Assembly (NCBI GenBank): GCA_964017185.1
Contig: OZ024880.1
Location: forward strand, 42,684,329 to 42,748,328
Source: Rugalucina vietnamica
Lineage: Eukaryota; Mollusca; Bivalvia; Lucinida; Lucinidae
Direction: 5' to 3'
Length of the DNA: 64,000 nt
In this document: positions 36,761-47,635 of the stretch, piece by piece
Position numbering within the stretch: the first letter of the stretch is position 1
Layout: each line of letters starts with the position of its first letter
Translations under genes and position numbers: made by a program
The notes under the pieces: generated by a model
Seen by the model: only the letters and a program-made list of their open reading frames with translations
Database searches by the model: none
Told to the model about the DNA's origin: nothing

Positions 36761-39700
36761 TAAGAGAGATGTTGCTAGATTCCTTATATGAGGACCAAAA
36801 AGCATAACTCGGCGCTCAACGTCAGGATCGAACCCAGTGTCTGACCTTCTTGGCTTTGTTGTGTGGTTAGATTTGAAGCACGTTTAGTTTAGGATGTCAG
36901 GGCATCCTAACTTGCCCCCCCACCCCCCACCCCGCTTTTTTGATTCAGTTTAACGTCCCTTCCCTGATTATTTCAGCTCATATGAGACGCGCCAATCAGT
37001 AGGTGGGACGAAAACGGGAGAACCCCGAGAAAAACAAAACCACCTGACACGCTCGCAAGCAGAACTTGGTTTGTCTCACATGGCCACAGCGGGGTTCGAA
37101 CCCACACTAGACACAGCGGTGAGAACTTTGGGAACAAGTCCCATAAAATGGGGGCAAAGTCCTGACTTGACCATAGCTGTGGACTAGAACGTTAAGCATC
37201 AATTAAAACAAACTGCATTGCAAATGAAAGACTGTGGTATTGTGGCGACACGTACGCACGCACGCACGCACGCACGCACACACACATCAAATAAAATACT
37301 TACTGAGATTTAAACACTCCCTCCTCAGTTCCTTTAAGTTTAGCGCTAAGACGTGTACTGCGATATTAATAGATTTACGAGTACATGTACTATGTCGACA
37401 CAATTAATTTTTACTGACCCGAAACTAGCTAAATTGGTAGATAAAATTAACAAGCTCCTACGCAACAGAAAATCAATAAATGAAGTTCAGTTTTCCTGGT
37501 GTGTTATAATTAATGTTGGAACGCATGTTGGAACCAAAAGTGTAAAAAAATAATGTTCAAGGTTTATGCATTTTGCGGAAACCTGCACCTTGCGGATAAT
37601 TACACAAGTGCAATATACATTCTAATTCGACAGGTCATCTCGAAGAACAGATTTATTTTTAGCATGCAGATAAGTTTTCAAAATCTGACTTCGTGCAGAG
37701 GAAGAGAAAAAGATAGACTTCATGACCATACAAAATATTTGTTTTTTAATTGAACAGCTGCTGAGTAGTTCGTGACGATACGACCACTTGATTCGGAACT
37801 GGATAAGATTCGAAACCGGATAAATTACTGTATTATGCATAAAATGGTTGTAGAGAACTATGACAAGGCGCATCGTAGTATAATACACTTCCGCTCTGCC
37901 TAAGAACTAACCAAATCAATGGATCATGTTCGACGAACAACGTTATTACAACGTATATTCCAGATTTTCACTGGACCTGATAACCAGGTAAAAAGTTGTT
38001 GTTTTTTTCTTGATGGATTCCTGTTCTATAGGCATTGTCTTAAAGAATCTGACCGACGACACTTTTTCATCATTGAGGGTTTTGAGAAATTGAAGATGGC
38101 GTCCAATATGTCTGCCAATACAGGATTTTCAACTATAATTATTATTAGTTATAATGATTTTAAATATGTTTGTGCTTATTTTGTCATCAAATCATGGAGG
38201 ATGATTAAAGGTGAAACTTCACTCGTTTTGAGAAGACTGTGAACATCAAACTTTTCAAGATGATATCCAAAATGGCCAACAGAAATAGATTGTTCAACCA
38301 AATCATTAGTAACAATGATCAAAATGTGATTTCTGTATTTATCTTGAAAGTATGCAGTAATGGTTTTCGTCAACGTTAGAACATAGAATGTTCGCCGCAA
38401 CTTGACGTAAATTTTCACAAAGTCGATAAACCATGACACAAAGGCCAAGGACATCACGTCAAGGTTGTAGAGTATGTCAAGGACAACAACTAAGCACGGT
38501 TTCATGCGTACCGCTTTCATTGCTACAGAGAAATATAGAACGAATTGTGGACGGACGAGCGCTCTTGTTATGAATGGTTCTTATTTGTAAATACGACTCC
38601 TCGAAAACAAATGCCCTACGAAGACCCTACCGGGTTTGGGGATGGGGGCTTAGTTCCCTGCTCTCTGAAAGAAAATTGCCTTTCTCCCCAGCTCCTAAGA
38701 ATGTGTTCGTCAAATCCCCCCCCCCCCCAGAATCTAGTTCTCCATAGATCCCTGAAAATAAATTACCATTCCCCCCCAGATCCCAAAAGCCCTGAGAGGC
38801 CCCCACAAAGCCTGGAGTAAGGATATGCACTGCTATACATGCACCTATTTTCTGTAGTAACAAAACCATGTTGATCCATGCATTTTCAATTGTATTAAGA
38901 CCGAGTAATCTGTGAATTACTAGTATTATTGAGGAACATAATTCCTAGGTCGGCCCAACCATTTGTACAGAATTCCTCTTTTATTAACATGACTTTCCTG
39001 GTCATTCTGGACACGAACTGCCGGGATTACATAATTCCATGTTTACATGAATTGTTGGTAATAAGGTGTGCAACAGTCAACATTTTTACAGTCAGTTTCG
39101 GCCGGAGCTACCAGCCTAATGCACTAGACATTTGTAACCACGGCCCCACCCTCGGGGAATAGCGGGGAGAATCCCCGCTAAAGCCCCCGGGTGACCCTGT
39201 GGGGACTGTTTGTTGGTAAAACCACTGCTGTTTTCCCCCGTAGCCTGGTATATTTTGCATTTTACATTTTCATGACCCTTTTTGCATTTATAAAGAAAAC
39301 CCCGGGTATTTCCCCAGCACTGCCGTGACATAATTTTGATCAAGACCCCGCTCATTTCCATTGCTACCCCCGCCCTGCCCCGGGGGCGGGGACCGTGATT
39401 ACAAATGACTAGTGCATGGAAAAGCTGTGGGAAGTTTATGCGTCTTTCTCGAGCCTTTGATACGACGCTCTACCACCGAGCCACTGCGCTCCTCCCATTT
39501 ATATATATAACTATTGGTGAAAAATGAAAGAAGAGTCGAGAGTATAAGATCTACATTATTTATCTTCTCTTTCTGAAACAACAATTATAATGTGGACACT
39601 GGAATAGCATAATCTATGGATATTCGCTTTAAGGTCATTCAAATTGCCATTCTAGCATCATGAAAATCAAGTTTGCGAAACTGAGGACGCACCATGCCCT

Positions 39701-40462
39701 TCTTTGATATGGAATAAAGTTTTACAGCATTTATAAATTATCAACTAATTTTCATGAATACATACCTGACAAATTTGTCTTCCTTCCTGGAATACAAATG
39801 TGTTGTACAATCCCAACGTGTACAGCAGCAATTACGCCATTAAGTGGATGTCAAAAAATCGAAACGTGAAAAGCGACTAAAAATAGATTTACGAATTTGA
39901 CATCACGCTATTGTGTTGAAGATAACGATTAGATGGCGTAATATTTTTGAAATTCGATTTCGCTAATCGAAAGAGGAATAAAAATGGATTATAAAAAAAA
40001 CTTAAACGTATTTTCTTTCTGGAAGGTAAGGCATGTTGAATTGCGATTGAAAGTGGGGGTGTGCGGATCTGAGGACAGAGCGGAAATGATGCCATCACTG
40101 TATATGCAAATTGGAAACTCCAAACTTTGTGAAGCGAATAAGTGTATAGTAATATATAGCGCAGTAAACCACCCTTGGTGGATGAGCATGCTTTTCCACT
40201 GACGGGTTTTGCTGTTACGTTACACGAACAGAAATTAAGGCATTGGAGAAACAATCAAAATGAGGAAAACTTGATTAATAATAGGCTTGTAAGTGATAGT
40301 TGTCTAAATATAATACCAGGCTACATCCCGTGATTAAGCTGACTCCGCCGCTGGTAGAGACCGTGCATTTTACAGCAGAGGACGTCCCCTCGTCCTGGAC
40401 GGCGAAACAGTGGGAGTAGGAACCTGGGTGGGTCACCTCGACAGTACCATTGGGGTAACAGC
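32325..40462 (-). CDS. ZP-domain membrane protein, 3' seven exons
   Basis: Exons at 40,317-40,462, 34,767-34,912, 34,476-34,612, 33,600-33,684, 33,200-33,374, 32,682-32,802 and 32,325-32,377; all splice phases agree. The translated order is a Cys-rich segment (GCYPNGTVEVTHPGSYSHC), a ZP-N-like region ending YISYEIECEDIP and a ZP-C region (CWAYSG, LDGCSQDSD, YVNLYVFKFYNSDDVFFKC, CPSGSTACDI). Then come a basic VKKRSVR likely cleavage site and a short hydrophobic tail HVWLLNTVLFMMFYRF. ZP proteins polymerise extracellularly after cleavage of the membrane tail (egg coats, cuticles, mucus). At least one upstream exon is missing: exon 40,317-40,462 enters in phase 1 and no signal peptide was found. 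Confidence 0.82.
32682..32802 (-). CDS. ZP gene, exon with basic cleavage site
   Basis: 121 nt, acceptor CTTTCAG, donor GTAAAT. Encodes SCGVKKRSVRALAPQGDERT and then TTGSVIHIVPTQNSAAS. KKRS resembles the consensus furin site between ZP-C and the external hydrophobic patch. Confidence 0.83.
32842..33003 (+). mobile_element. GAGCCGC MITE, right-hand part
   Basis: Starts in the central stem (CTGCGAAGCTGATC) and ends CCCACGAGGCGGCTC. Lies in a ZP-gene intron, 40 bp from an exon. Confidence 0.8.
33200..33374 (-). CDS. ZP gene, ZP-C core exon
   Basis: 175 nt, acceptor TTTTTCAG, donor GTAAGTACA. Encodes CSQDSDILGGDFDSVDTSIP, then YVNLYVFKFYNSDDVFFKC and TVKLCPSGSTACDI. The F.F.....V.F.C.V..C pattern is the ZP-C hallmark. 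The open frame extends past the donor, but GTAAGT and downstream phase favour this end. Confidence 0.87.
33600..33684 (-). CDS. ZP gene, exon with ZP-C cysteine
   Basis: 85 nt, acceptor ATTGCAG, donor GTAGGT. Encodes SDYSASPTCWAYSGTSASGS and then PSKQLVLDG. The CWA(Y/T)S and D-G-C junction with the next exon is typical of ZP-C. Confidence 0.85.
33815..34047 (+). mobile_element. GAGCCGC MITE, full-length, TATT duplication
   Basis: GAGCCGCATCAGGATGAGAA at the left, TTCTCGCGTCGCGGCTC at the right, flanked by TATT on both sides. Central stem GCGCAGATCAGT..AGCTGATAAGCGCC is imperfect. In a ZP intron. Confidence 0.92.
34130..34363 (-). mobile_element. GAGCCGC MITE, full-length, AAAT duplication
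   Basis: Starts GAGTCACCTCGTGGGAAAAC, has a perfect central stem (GCTGATCAGCTTCGCGG) and ends CAATGAGGCGGTTC, flanked by AAAT on both sides. Only about 80 bp from the previous copy and in the opposite orientation. Confidence 0.92.
34476..34612 (-). CDS. ZP gene, inter-domain exon
   Basis: 137 nt, acceptor ATTTTCAG, donor GTAAG. Encodes LEVTTQDAVTPSFAISSALR, EPDQLGSEVFEELVGAEIYW and TIDIP. Phase-consistent. Confidence 0.83.
34767..34912 (-). CDS. ZP gene, ZP-N exon
   Basis: 146 nt, acceptor TTTGCAG, donor GTGAGT. Encodes DNTIVAFFSQRSGSVETFGS, NDYISYEIECEDIPDSGVDR and TVSNLLGA. Confidence 0.83.
35091..35138 (+). mobile_element. LTR relic, 5' part
   Basis: GAATACGTCGGTGCAACGTA and TTAGCGGCATCTGGAGTGCT match the reverse complement of the LTRs at 47.6-48.2 kb. 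The match stops at CTTGT, where a large insertion begins, and resumes at 40,102. Confidence 0.75.
35895..35947. repeat. (TTTG)n microsatellite
   Basis: Runs of TTTG with slight interruption. Confidence 0.95.
36178..36226 (+). repeat. poly(A) tract of ~49 bp
   Basis: Uninterrupted A run preceded by a G8 run. ORFs translating it as poly-Lys or poly-Phe are artefacts. Confidence 0.97.
36380..36560 (+). repeat. SINE-like repeat, copy 1
   Basis: AGTTTACGTCCCTTTTAAGA, CTCATATGAGACGAGCCA and AAAACGGGCGAACCCCGAGA are shared with 36,945-37,135. Confidence 0.65.
36627..36700 (-). mobile_element. LINE 3 3'-end fragment
   Basis: TTATTTAGTTAAGTTTTGGT and ATAGCCACTTTTTGGGAAAC match the reverse complement of the LINE 3 tail, as at 63,288-63,345. 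Confidence 0.65.
36731..36760. repeat. (GA)n microsatellite
   Basis: Fifteen GA units. Confidence 0.97.
36945..37135 (+). repeat. SINE-like repeat, copy 2
   Basis: CAGTTTAACGTCCCTTCCCT, CTCATATGAGACGCGCCAAT and AAAACGGGAGAACCCCGAGA, ending in GGGGTTCGAACCCACAC, a good RNA polymerase III B-box. A tRNA-derived SINE is the simplest reading. Confidence 0.7.
37253..37288. repeat. (ACGC)n/(CA)n microsatellite
   Basis: ACGCACGCACGC.. changing to CACACACA. Confidence 0.95.
39119..39417. mobile_element. TGCACTAGTCATTTGTAACC MITE, copy 2
   Basis: Left TGCACTAGACATTTGTAACC, right GATTACAAATGACTAGTGCA. Interior is GC-rich (CCCCGGG, GGGGCGGGG). About 300 bp. Confidence 0.88.
39436..39496 (-). repeat. 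tRNA-like SINE head
   Basis: On the minus strand GCAGTGGCTCGGTGGTAGAG resembles an A-box tRNA 5' half, followed by CGTCGTATCAAAGGCTCGAG. It does not complete a cloverleaf, so it is a SINE relic rather than a tRNA gene. Confidence 0.55.
40102..40216 (+). mobile_element. LTR relic, 3' part
   Basis: ATATGCAAATTGGAAACTCC, AGCGCAGTAAACCACCCTTG and GTGGATGAGCATGCTTTTCC match the LTRs at 47.6-48.2 kb in reverse complement. Continues the relic at 35,091-35,138. Confidence 0.8.
40317..40462 (-). CDS. ZP gene, most upstream exon found
   Basis: 146 nt, acceptor CTTTCCAG, donor GTATTA. Encodes GCYPNGTVEVTHPGSYSHC followed by FAVQDEGTSSAVKCTVSTS and GGVSLITGCSL. Leaves phase 0, matching the exon at 34,767-34,912; the 5.4-kb intron between them is filled by transposons. 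Confidence 0.78.
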
Positions 40463-40744
40463 CTGGAAAGAAAGAATTATGCAATAGATCTACTTGTCAT
40501 TGAAGTGTTCATTTAGAAATTCTAGTTAGACGTTCATTTCAAGTTAATATAAAAAGTTAAAAACGCAGTGGTGACCCCTGCCAATGAATCGTTAAGAAAT
40601 TCCATTCTAGATGCACACGAAAGACATTAACATTTTCAGGACTACTGCAATGTTAGTGAATAACGAGTATATGCTCATAAGGCATAGATCATCATATAAA
40701 TTAGGCCATTTTGCGACCTATACAGCACATAAATCAGAATATGA

Positions 40745-40862
40745 AGACTGAGTTAAGGTTTAGCGTCCCAGTCAACAGCTGTGCTGATGTCGGGACGTTG
40801 CGTCCATTATATGGGGCTTTTACCCAAAATTAGAACGTCATGACAGTTGATAGTGCTTCAAA
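40745..40862 (+). repeat. dispersed SINE-like repeat, left part
   Basis: GTTTAGCGTCCCAGTCAACA and AACGTCATGACAGTTGATAG resemble 43,890-43,980; the repeat resumes after 45,536 (GGCTTATATGTATGACTGG, TTTGCCTGGAGGCACAAGC), so the element at 40,863-45,536 is inserted in it. Confidence 0.6.
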
Positions 40863-43800
40863 TACTGTAAATCTGGAAATTTTTGCGAGAACTTAAATTT
40901 TTAGTCTGGCAGATTCGGGGGTGGACCTGGATTTGCGGTGTATAGAAAATGTTTTGACTGATTATGATAGCCAACACCTTCAGAATCAAGAATCCACTTG
41001 ATGCCACTTTGTCACCCTTGGGCAACTCTCATAATTCAAGATGGCGTCCAAGAGGGTTGTCATCTGTTAAAACTTGAAAGTACAAGACCTGTATAGTGCA
41101 AAATTCAAACTTTTCTGAGCATATTTTATCCATAATTGTTACAGATGTATCATCTTGTGAAAGAGTTATACTCTCAATGGTCTTTTGTGAGTGTAAAACA
41201 AAAATGGCATCCAAGATGGCCGCCTAAATTTAAAAAAAGTTGAATTTTCTACCAAATGTCAAACTTTTTAATGTTTTTGAATATTATAAGTGGTGTAGAA
41301 GATGAATATGCAACAAATGAACACAACTGACATCACCTTGTTACCCTTTGGCAATAAAATTAGTTCAATATGGAGTCCAAGATGGCTGCCATCTATTTCA
41401 ACCACACAGTACTAAACGCCTGTAGTGCAAATTATTGTGTTTTCTGACCCAATATAGTCCAGATATGTCATATTTGTATCATATTGTGTAAATGTTGCAC
41501 ACATATAAAATGAAATATCATTGTGAAATAAATATGGAATCCAAGATGGCTGCTAAAACTAAATAAAAATGAAAATTTTGATCAAATTTTAGTCTTTTTA
41601 CACACTTTTTATTTATCAGCAGTGTAGACAAATGATTACAGCTCACTAATCCAATACATGCAATCCTTAGGTAACTCTCATAATCAAAATCACACCCAAG
41701 AGGGTTATCATCTCTTAAGACAATACAGTTCTTGTGTATATTAACACTTTTGAAGGAAACCATAGCGTCATTGACAATGTCTGTAACAACAATGACAGGG
41801 TGGACAAAATGGCGGGTTAAACTAAACTGGTACCCTGTTTTCACTATAATTTTTTCATGCAATGGTATGAAACAAGTAAAAATGACAGGGATCAAGGATG
41901 CTGTTTGTATACGCTTTGTGTTTTGGTAAGATACAATTTGCATGCAAAAGGATTTTCGTGATCTGTGGGGGAGGGGGGGGGGGTACAACACATTCTTCCA
42001 GTTTCGTGTAAAATGCTTTGATCAGAAAGATGATTAAATTATATATCATGTATCATATTGTGGTAAAATTGCATTGCACGACCATTGGCCTTTTGTCAGT
42101 GATCAATAAAAATGGCATCCAAGATGGCCACCAAAAGTAAAAAAAAATGTGAAACAGTTTTACATTATTTTATCATATCTTTACAACTAGTGTCAAAGTG
42201 GCATGCAATATAATGAATCTATTTGATGCCACCTTGTTGCCCTTGGTTTACTATCAAAACTCAGTAGCCCATCCAAGAAAGTTGTGGTTTGGCACATTTT
42301 ACGTATATTTATAGTGATAGAAAAAACTTATATATACACTGTAATGCAAAAGGTGTTTTCTGATCATAAAGTCACCCATGCATCTACAAGTGCTTCAATG
42401 GGAGTTGCAGGCCAATAGTGTTTAATGAGTGTGAAATAAAATGGTATTGGATGTAATATCAAAAGTCTCAATTGCTTCTGGAATTGCAATCACTATTTCT
42501 TTATCAGAAATGCCTATTTCTATTGATAATGTCAAATGTCAGAGGGGGTCATGAGCTGTGTATTGAATTTTCTATATTCAAATAATATTTCTCTCTTCTT
42601 CAGGTTTCGAAAGTGCTTAACATCTTAACATCATGGGGCTTTGTTACTTTTCTAAGATTGACGAATGTTTGCATTGTGAAACCACAGCACCCATAAAAGA
42701 TGGGCCACAGAGAGTTCATATACAATGATAACATATATTTGAAGCTAAATGCACAGACTGACGATGAGACTTTTCAGTTCATACCCATAGATCATGTTTT
42801 ATAATATATACATCACATACTTACATGGAACAACTATTGAAATATATATGATTAACTAGGCAAATTTATGAATATGAATAAGCCCAAATTTGCTTAAGGA
42901 CATTTAGTCTGTTCTGTCTTAAAAAAGACCAAACACATTTAGATAGGTGGCGCAATGTGTGTTTGTATAGGTCACTTACACAGGAAGTCTAAAAATAAAT
43001 GATTTAAAAATAAAAATAATGAAAAAGGAATTGTACCACTACCTACAGATGTTTAGGAAGTGCTTATTTAAGGAGCCATCGTATAGCTCTCCCTTATACT
43101 CCCTTATACTAAACATCATCTCTAACATATGCTGGGTGCTAATCCCTACCTATCCTATTAAATATTTGCATTCACTTCATTTTGTGAACTTGGCACTTAC
43201 ATAGAATATCCCGTTTTGGGTCTATAAAGTCTCACTAACTGATACAAATATAACTAGCGCCACCTAGTTGATGTGTGTAGTCAATTGTAATGTTAACAAA
43301 TTCCCACTAAACATAAAGTCTGTCGAAAAGTCATATATAAGGGTGGTAGACTGAATCCTTCTCGTTTTTAAATATTAAACTGGTGCAATTATTGGTATTT
43401 GACATTTCATAAGTCGTTCAACGCTCGTATGTGATGTACATAAAACATCATCTTTGGTTATAAATTGAAATGTGATGGCAGCTTCAGTCTTTGCGTTAAG
43501 GTTACGATATATAGGGCATCAGTGTATATTTTGCTACAGTTAATTATGGTTTGAACTCTCTTAGGTCCAACCTTTGCTAGTTCCTTGGTGGTCTCACCAT
43601 ACTATCATCTTTCAATCTAAACAAAGAAACACTAATCCATGTATAGGACTTAACGAGACCTAAAGCTGAAGTAAGAAAAACACAACAAATAGTGACCCCA
43701 TATGACAGATGACATATATGTAACCAATGGTCTAGAGACAAACAAACAATAATAATAAAGAAGTAGCAGCTGTAAATTCAGAAATGATTGTGATATTGTT

Positions 43801-43869
43801 GCTTTAGATGTTTTGAATCGTCTGCTGGAAAATGTCATTCTCTTATCTTGTTTGTTTTTAATATTTGTT

Positions 43870-44110
43870 TCTTTACATTTCAGTCAACAGCCATAACTGT
43901 TTCTGGATGGTGTCTGCATGTTTAAGACTCCTACCTAACCATAGGATGTCATGACACGTTGAATATGCTTCAAAATCCAACCATCCACATAAATAACTAA
44001 GGCTTATATTTATTCATGAATGTTTTTACGTAACCTCTTTTCCAGAACAGGCTCAGAGCTTTGCCTTGAGGCACAAGCAAACCATCTTTTTGTCACAGCC
44101 CTGGGTTTGA
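43870..44110 (+). repeat. dispersed SINE-like repeat, uninterrupted relative
   Basis: AGTCAACAGCCATAACTG, GATGTCATGACACGTTGA, ATATGCTTCAAAATCCAACC and TTTGCCTTGAGGCACAAGC follow one another without the 4.7-kb insertion seen at 40,863-45,536. Confidence 0.6.
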
Positions 44111-44412
44111 TCTCGTGCTTCTCTGGTCTTTTGGATGAGAGAATTTCACAATGACATAATACCCAAGAGGGTATGCAACATGTGTCTGATCAGAAAACAC
44201 AAGATTTTGCACATTAGGGGCTAAGAGCTGTATAGATATAACAGATGACAACCTTCTTGGATGTCATATAGAATAATGTGAGTTGCCAAGGACTAACAGT
44301 TAAATCCGCTGGGTTCGTTTGTTGCACATTCTTCTTCTACACCACTAAAATACAGACAATGTAGACAATTTTATGAAAGACAGTTGAATGTTGAATATTC
44401 AACTTTTTAAAT

Positions 44413-44715
44413 TTTGGCTTGTCCGCTCCGGGAGGTACCGGGTTCGATCCCGGGCCGCGACATACCAAAGTCGTTAACAATGGTACAATGTACTAGTTGC
44501 TCCCCACTTGGCACTCGGGTTTTCGGGGTAGGGCTAGGACTGGTCGCTCCGGTGTCAGTATAATGTGACTGGAGGTGGTATCTGGTAAACATGTCTGGGA
44601 TCTGATACCACAGTGATGCAACACTGTCAAAGTGTGCATTGAGCTCCCTGTCACAGCCAGACACCGTCGTGATATGACAGATAATGTTGAAAGCGACGTA
44701 AAACCCGAACAAACA
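44413..44715 (-). repeat. SINE with polymerase III B-box, ATT tail
   Basis: The minus strand contains CCCGGGATCGAACCCGGTAC (B-box region), a conserved middle (TGTCATATCACGACGGTGTC) and a GTTTGTTTGTTCGGGTTTTA segment next to an (ATT)n run (44,722-44,757). Confidence 0.75.
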
Positions 44716-44721
44716 AACAAA

Positions 44722-44757
<36 letters not shown>
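44722..44757. repeat. (ATT)n microsatellite
   Basis: Twelve ATT units. Confidence 0.97.
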
Positions 44758-44758
<1 letters not shown>

Positions 44759-46165
44759 GCCCATTAGGGTGCAACTTTTTCAGAAAATGATACATTTTTG
44801 ACATTGATGGACTATATCTGATAATGCACTATACTGCACTGTAAGGGGCTATTGTATGATTGTTACAGATGACAGCCCTCTTTGATGCCATATTGAATTA
44901 ATTTAATTACCCAAGGGTATCCACTGGGCTCATTAGTTGCATATTCGTATTCTATACCACTTATAAAGTAACAAATAATGTAAAATCATGGAATTCGGTT
45001 GAAAATTCAACTTTTTTTTTATTTTGACGGCCCTCTTGGATGCCATTATCTTTTTTCAATTACACAATACCTATGAGAGTGCAACTGTTCCACAATCTGA
45101 TACCTATGTAACATTCATGGACTTTATCTGATAAGGAAACACATGATTTTGCACTATAACTGCTTAGATCTGTAAGCTTTTATCAGATTGCAACCCTCTT
45201 GGACGCCATCTTGAATTATGGGAGTTGCCCAAGGGTGACAAGGTGGCATCAAGTAAATTCTTGTTCCTGAAGGTGTTGGCTATCATTATCAGTCAAAACA
45301 TTTTCTATACACCGCAAATCCAGGTCCACCAAAAATATGCTGTTTCTCTGCCGGACTATTTCGCTAATTTTCCTGAATTCGTTGCCTCGCGAAAATAAAG
45401 TTCTCGCTAATAATGAATTACTATAAGCTTTATAGACTGCACGAGTACTCGCTCGCGAATTCAAGAACTCGCTAATAATTCAGAAATCGAAAATTCGTGA
45501 AATAAAACTCTCGCAAAAATTTCCGAATTTACAGTAATTATAACTACCCCACTTAGCCCAAAAGGCTTATATGTATGACTGGTTTGACTTTAACCACTTT
45601 TCCCGGGCAGGCTCAGGCCTGAGCGGTCAGGAGCGTAGAAGCTTTGCCTGGAGGCACAAGCAGCCCATCTATTTCTTTACGCCCCAGTGGGCGGGGGCCC
45701 AAGAATAAGAATCACGTCTGTTAGAATATGAAGAACCACCACTGTTCGAGAGAAACAAAATCTCGGTACTCAAACCTCTTTAGCTTTATTAAACAGACTA
45801 CCACTTACTGTGAACTAGGTCGGTCACCCCACCACCAACCGCTAGCCTCGCCACCACAGACAGAACAATGAAGAACAACATATTTTCTTTTATCAAAAAT
45901 GTCCAACCGCAAAGATATGCCACCAAATTCTTTGTTATGGCTTGCTTTCGCGGCATTGGGTTTTATACCTCGCATGGCATCGATATTCACGTGCTGCACG
46001 ATAAGCGCATGGAGAGAGTGGAACTCACTAATATTGTGTAATACGGTGTGTTTATTCGATCATAAGACGCATCTCAGACAATATGTTGTTATGTTTGAAC
46101 TTTTTGCCTTAACAATCGTGGCTAAGACGGAGACGGAAACTCGTTTTAAAAGTGTGTGGATTTAA

Positions 46166-46362
46166 TCATTTAAGCCTGGCGTCCCTTTTATGGGACATAC
46201 ATGTAGGCATACAAAAATAGCCCCAGATCTGGGGTTATTCTGTTTGCTTAGAGAATTTTCATTGGAAAATTGAATAAATTAAAAATCACTCCTTACACCC
46301 CTAAAAACGAAAGTGGACTCACCCAATTGATAATGATGGGAATATCCATTCGTCAAATATGG
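46166..46362 (+). mobile_element. TTTAAGCCTGGCGTCC repeat, copy 2
   Basis: TTTAAGCCTGGCGTCCCTTT, AGCCCCAGATCTGGGGTTAT, AAACGAAAGTGGACTCA and CATTCGTCAAATATGGG align with the other copies. Confidence 0.82.
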
Positions 46363-47079
46363 GTAAATGTTACGACACGGAGGCAGGCTTCTCTGTGAGT
46401 GGCGCGAAGACAAGTGCCAATTGCACATTGCGTTAAAGACGACACACCCTCTTTCTGTTGTGTCAAGAAGAGCATTGTCATTTAGTGAGTACTACTGTCC
46501 TTACACCATATTTCATTTCTCATTCAGACTTAAAAACAGAAAAATAAGCTACTGCCTCCCCGCGGGGACGATGACGGTATATTGCCTAAGTTTTTAAGGA
46601 AATAAAAAGTTTCAAATTCGGCTCACAAATAAAAAGGCTTGATACTGGGTCGGGATTTTACACATACATGGGAGTAATTTCAAAATTAAATATTTTAACG
46701 AATTTCGGGACTTTGTCGAAGAGCATCTGACGAGTAGGGCTCAACTTCCAACCCTGCTATCCAGGCCCCTCCTTCTGACACCAGTTAAAGATATCCCACC
46801 AGCATTCCCTATTTGTTTGAACAAGGCTTATCTGTTGGGTCATATGGAGACAAGCCCTCCTTAAAATGTCTCATCCAAAAGACGATGGAAGCTATTGGGC
46901 GCTCCTAATGTTTCAGTCATCTGACAGGGTTTGTACAAAAATGAGAACGATGAAATATACGTAGATCTATATAGATTTGAAGTCACTTTGCAGGCAATCT
47001 TATGTGCAAGCAAATACGCAAGTTTGTCATATCGTACAGCAGCGTACTCGGTTTCACCAAGTTCCCGGTTGCGCAAATG
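46363..47079. other. intergenic sequence without recognised features
   Basis: Short ORFs only. GGCCCCTCCTTCTGACACCA to AAAATGTCTCATCCAAAAGA (46,765-46,880) could be part of a dispersed repeat but has no second copy here. Confidence 0.4.
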
Positions 47080-47635
47080 ACTACTTTCAATCGCAATTTA
47101 ACCAGCCTTACATTCCAGAAGGAAAATAAATTTATGGTTGGTTATAATCCATCTTTATTCCTTTTTTGATTAGCGATAACGATTTTCCAAAATATTGCAA
47201 CATCTTATCGTTGTCCGCAACACATTGACGTAAAATAAACAAATCTATTTTAATAGCACGTTAATGCTCGTAGCCGATGAGCTGAAATAAGCTTGAAAGG
47301 GACATAAAGCTGAATATAAATGTCTTGATTCCGTTTTATGCTCAATATAAGGCTTTTACACTCATACCGATGTGTATCAATCGCCAGGTAGGTGAGTTAA
47401 ACGATAGTTAGCCGGGTCTATGAAAGTTACCTGGCACACATGGCTCAATCTAAGTGGTTCGATCATCGGAGATTCTTACTCAGGCATTCTGGCAATCGTG
47501 CGAACATACTCTTCAACCACCCTCTCTGACACTGTATCCGTGACCTATATTTTACAATTTACATCCCATCGACGTCATAATTTTTATGACAAGTTTACAA
47601 TAAACCTATTTCTATACAGCAGTGACAGCTGCAAG

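Larger units (their letters stand above)
35418..37832. mobile_element. nested element with TTATCCAGTTCCGAATCA subterminal repeats
   Basis: Left end TACAGTAAATTATCCAGTTC, right end GGATAAATTACTGTA. Subterminal copies of TTATCCAGTTCCGAATCA occur at 35,602 and 35,622 and, inverted, at 37,787-37,805. Contains simple repeats and SINE-like copies, no recognised ORF. Confidence 0.65.
35139..40101. mobile_element. ~4.96-kb element with 22-bp inverted ends inserted in an LTR relic
   Basis: ACAGTGATGGCATCATTTCC at 35,139 and its reverse complement ending at 40,101 form matching 22-bp termini. LTR homology is split precisely at these ends. Other elements are nested inside (35,418-37,832, SINEs, a MITE at 39,119). 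No transposase recognised. The interior right part (39,915-40,075) has a reverse-complement relative at 47,080-47,215, a hint of a second copy. Confidence 0.7.
40863..45536. mobile_element. 4.7-kb element with ~350-bp inverted repeats
   Basis: Left arm starts TACTGTAAATCTGGAAATTT and right arm ends AAATTTCCGAATTTACAGTA. Homology extends inward through CCAACACCTTCAGAATCAAG, CACCCTTGGGCAACTCTCAT and AAGATGGCGTCCAAGAGGGT (left) and their complements at 45,170-45,320. The interior holds diverged copies of the AAGATGGC module, with no recognisable transposase. A SINE (44,413) is nested inside. Confidence 0.78.

Noticed and set aside
37919..38520. 107- and 114-codon ORFs on opposite strands
   Set aside because: Inside a transposon-rich intron, overlapping each other, no recognisable domain.
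39436..39496. tRNA gene
   Set aside because: Only a 5' half with A-box resemblance; no complete cloverleaf or B-box.
44407..44712. 101-codon minus-strand ORF with RPGIEPGTSRS
   Set aside because: This peptide is the translation of a SINE B-box region.
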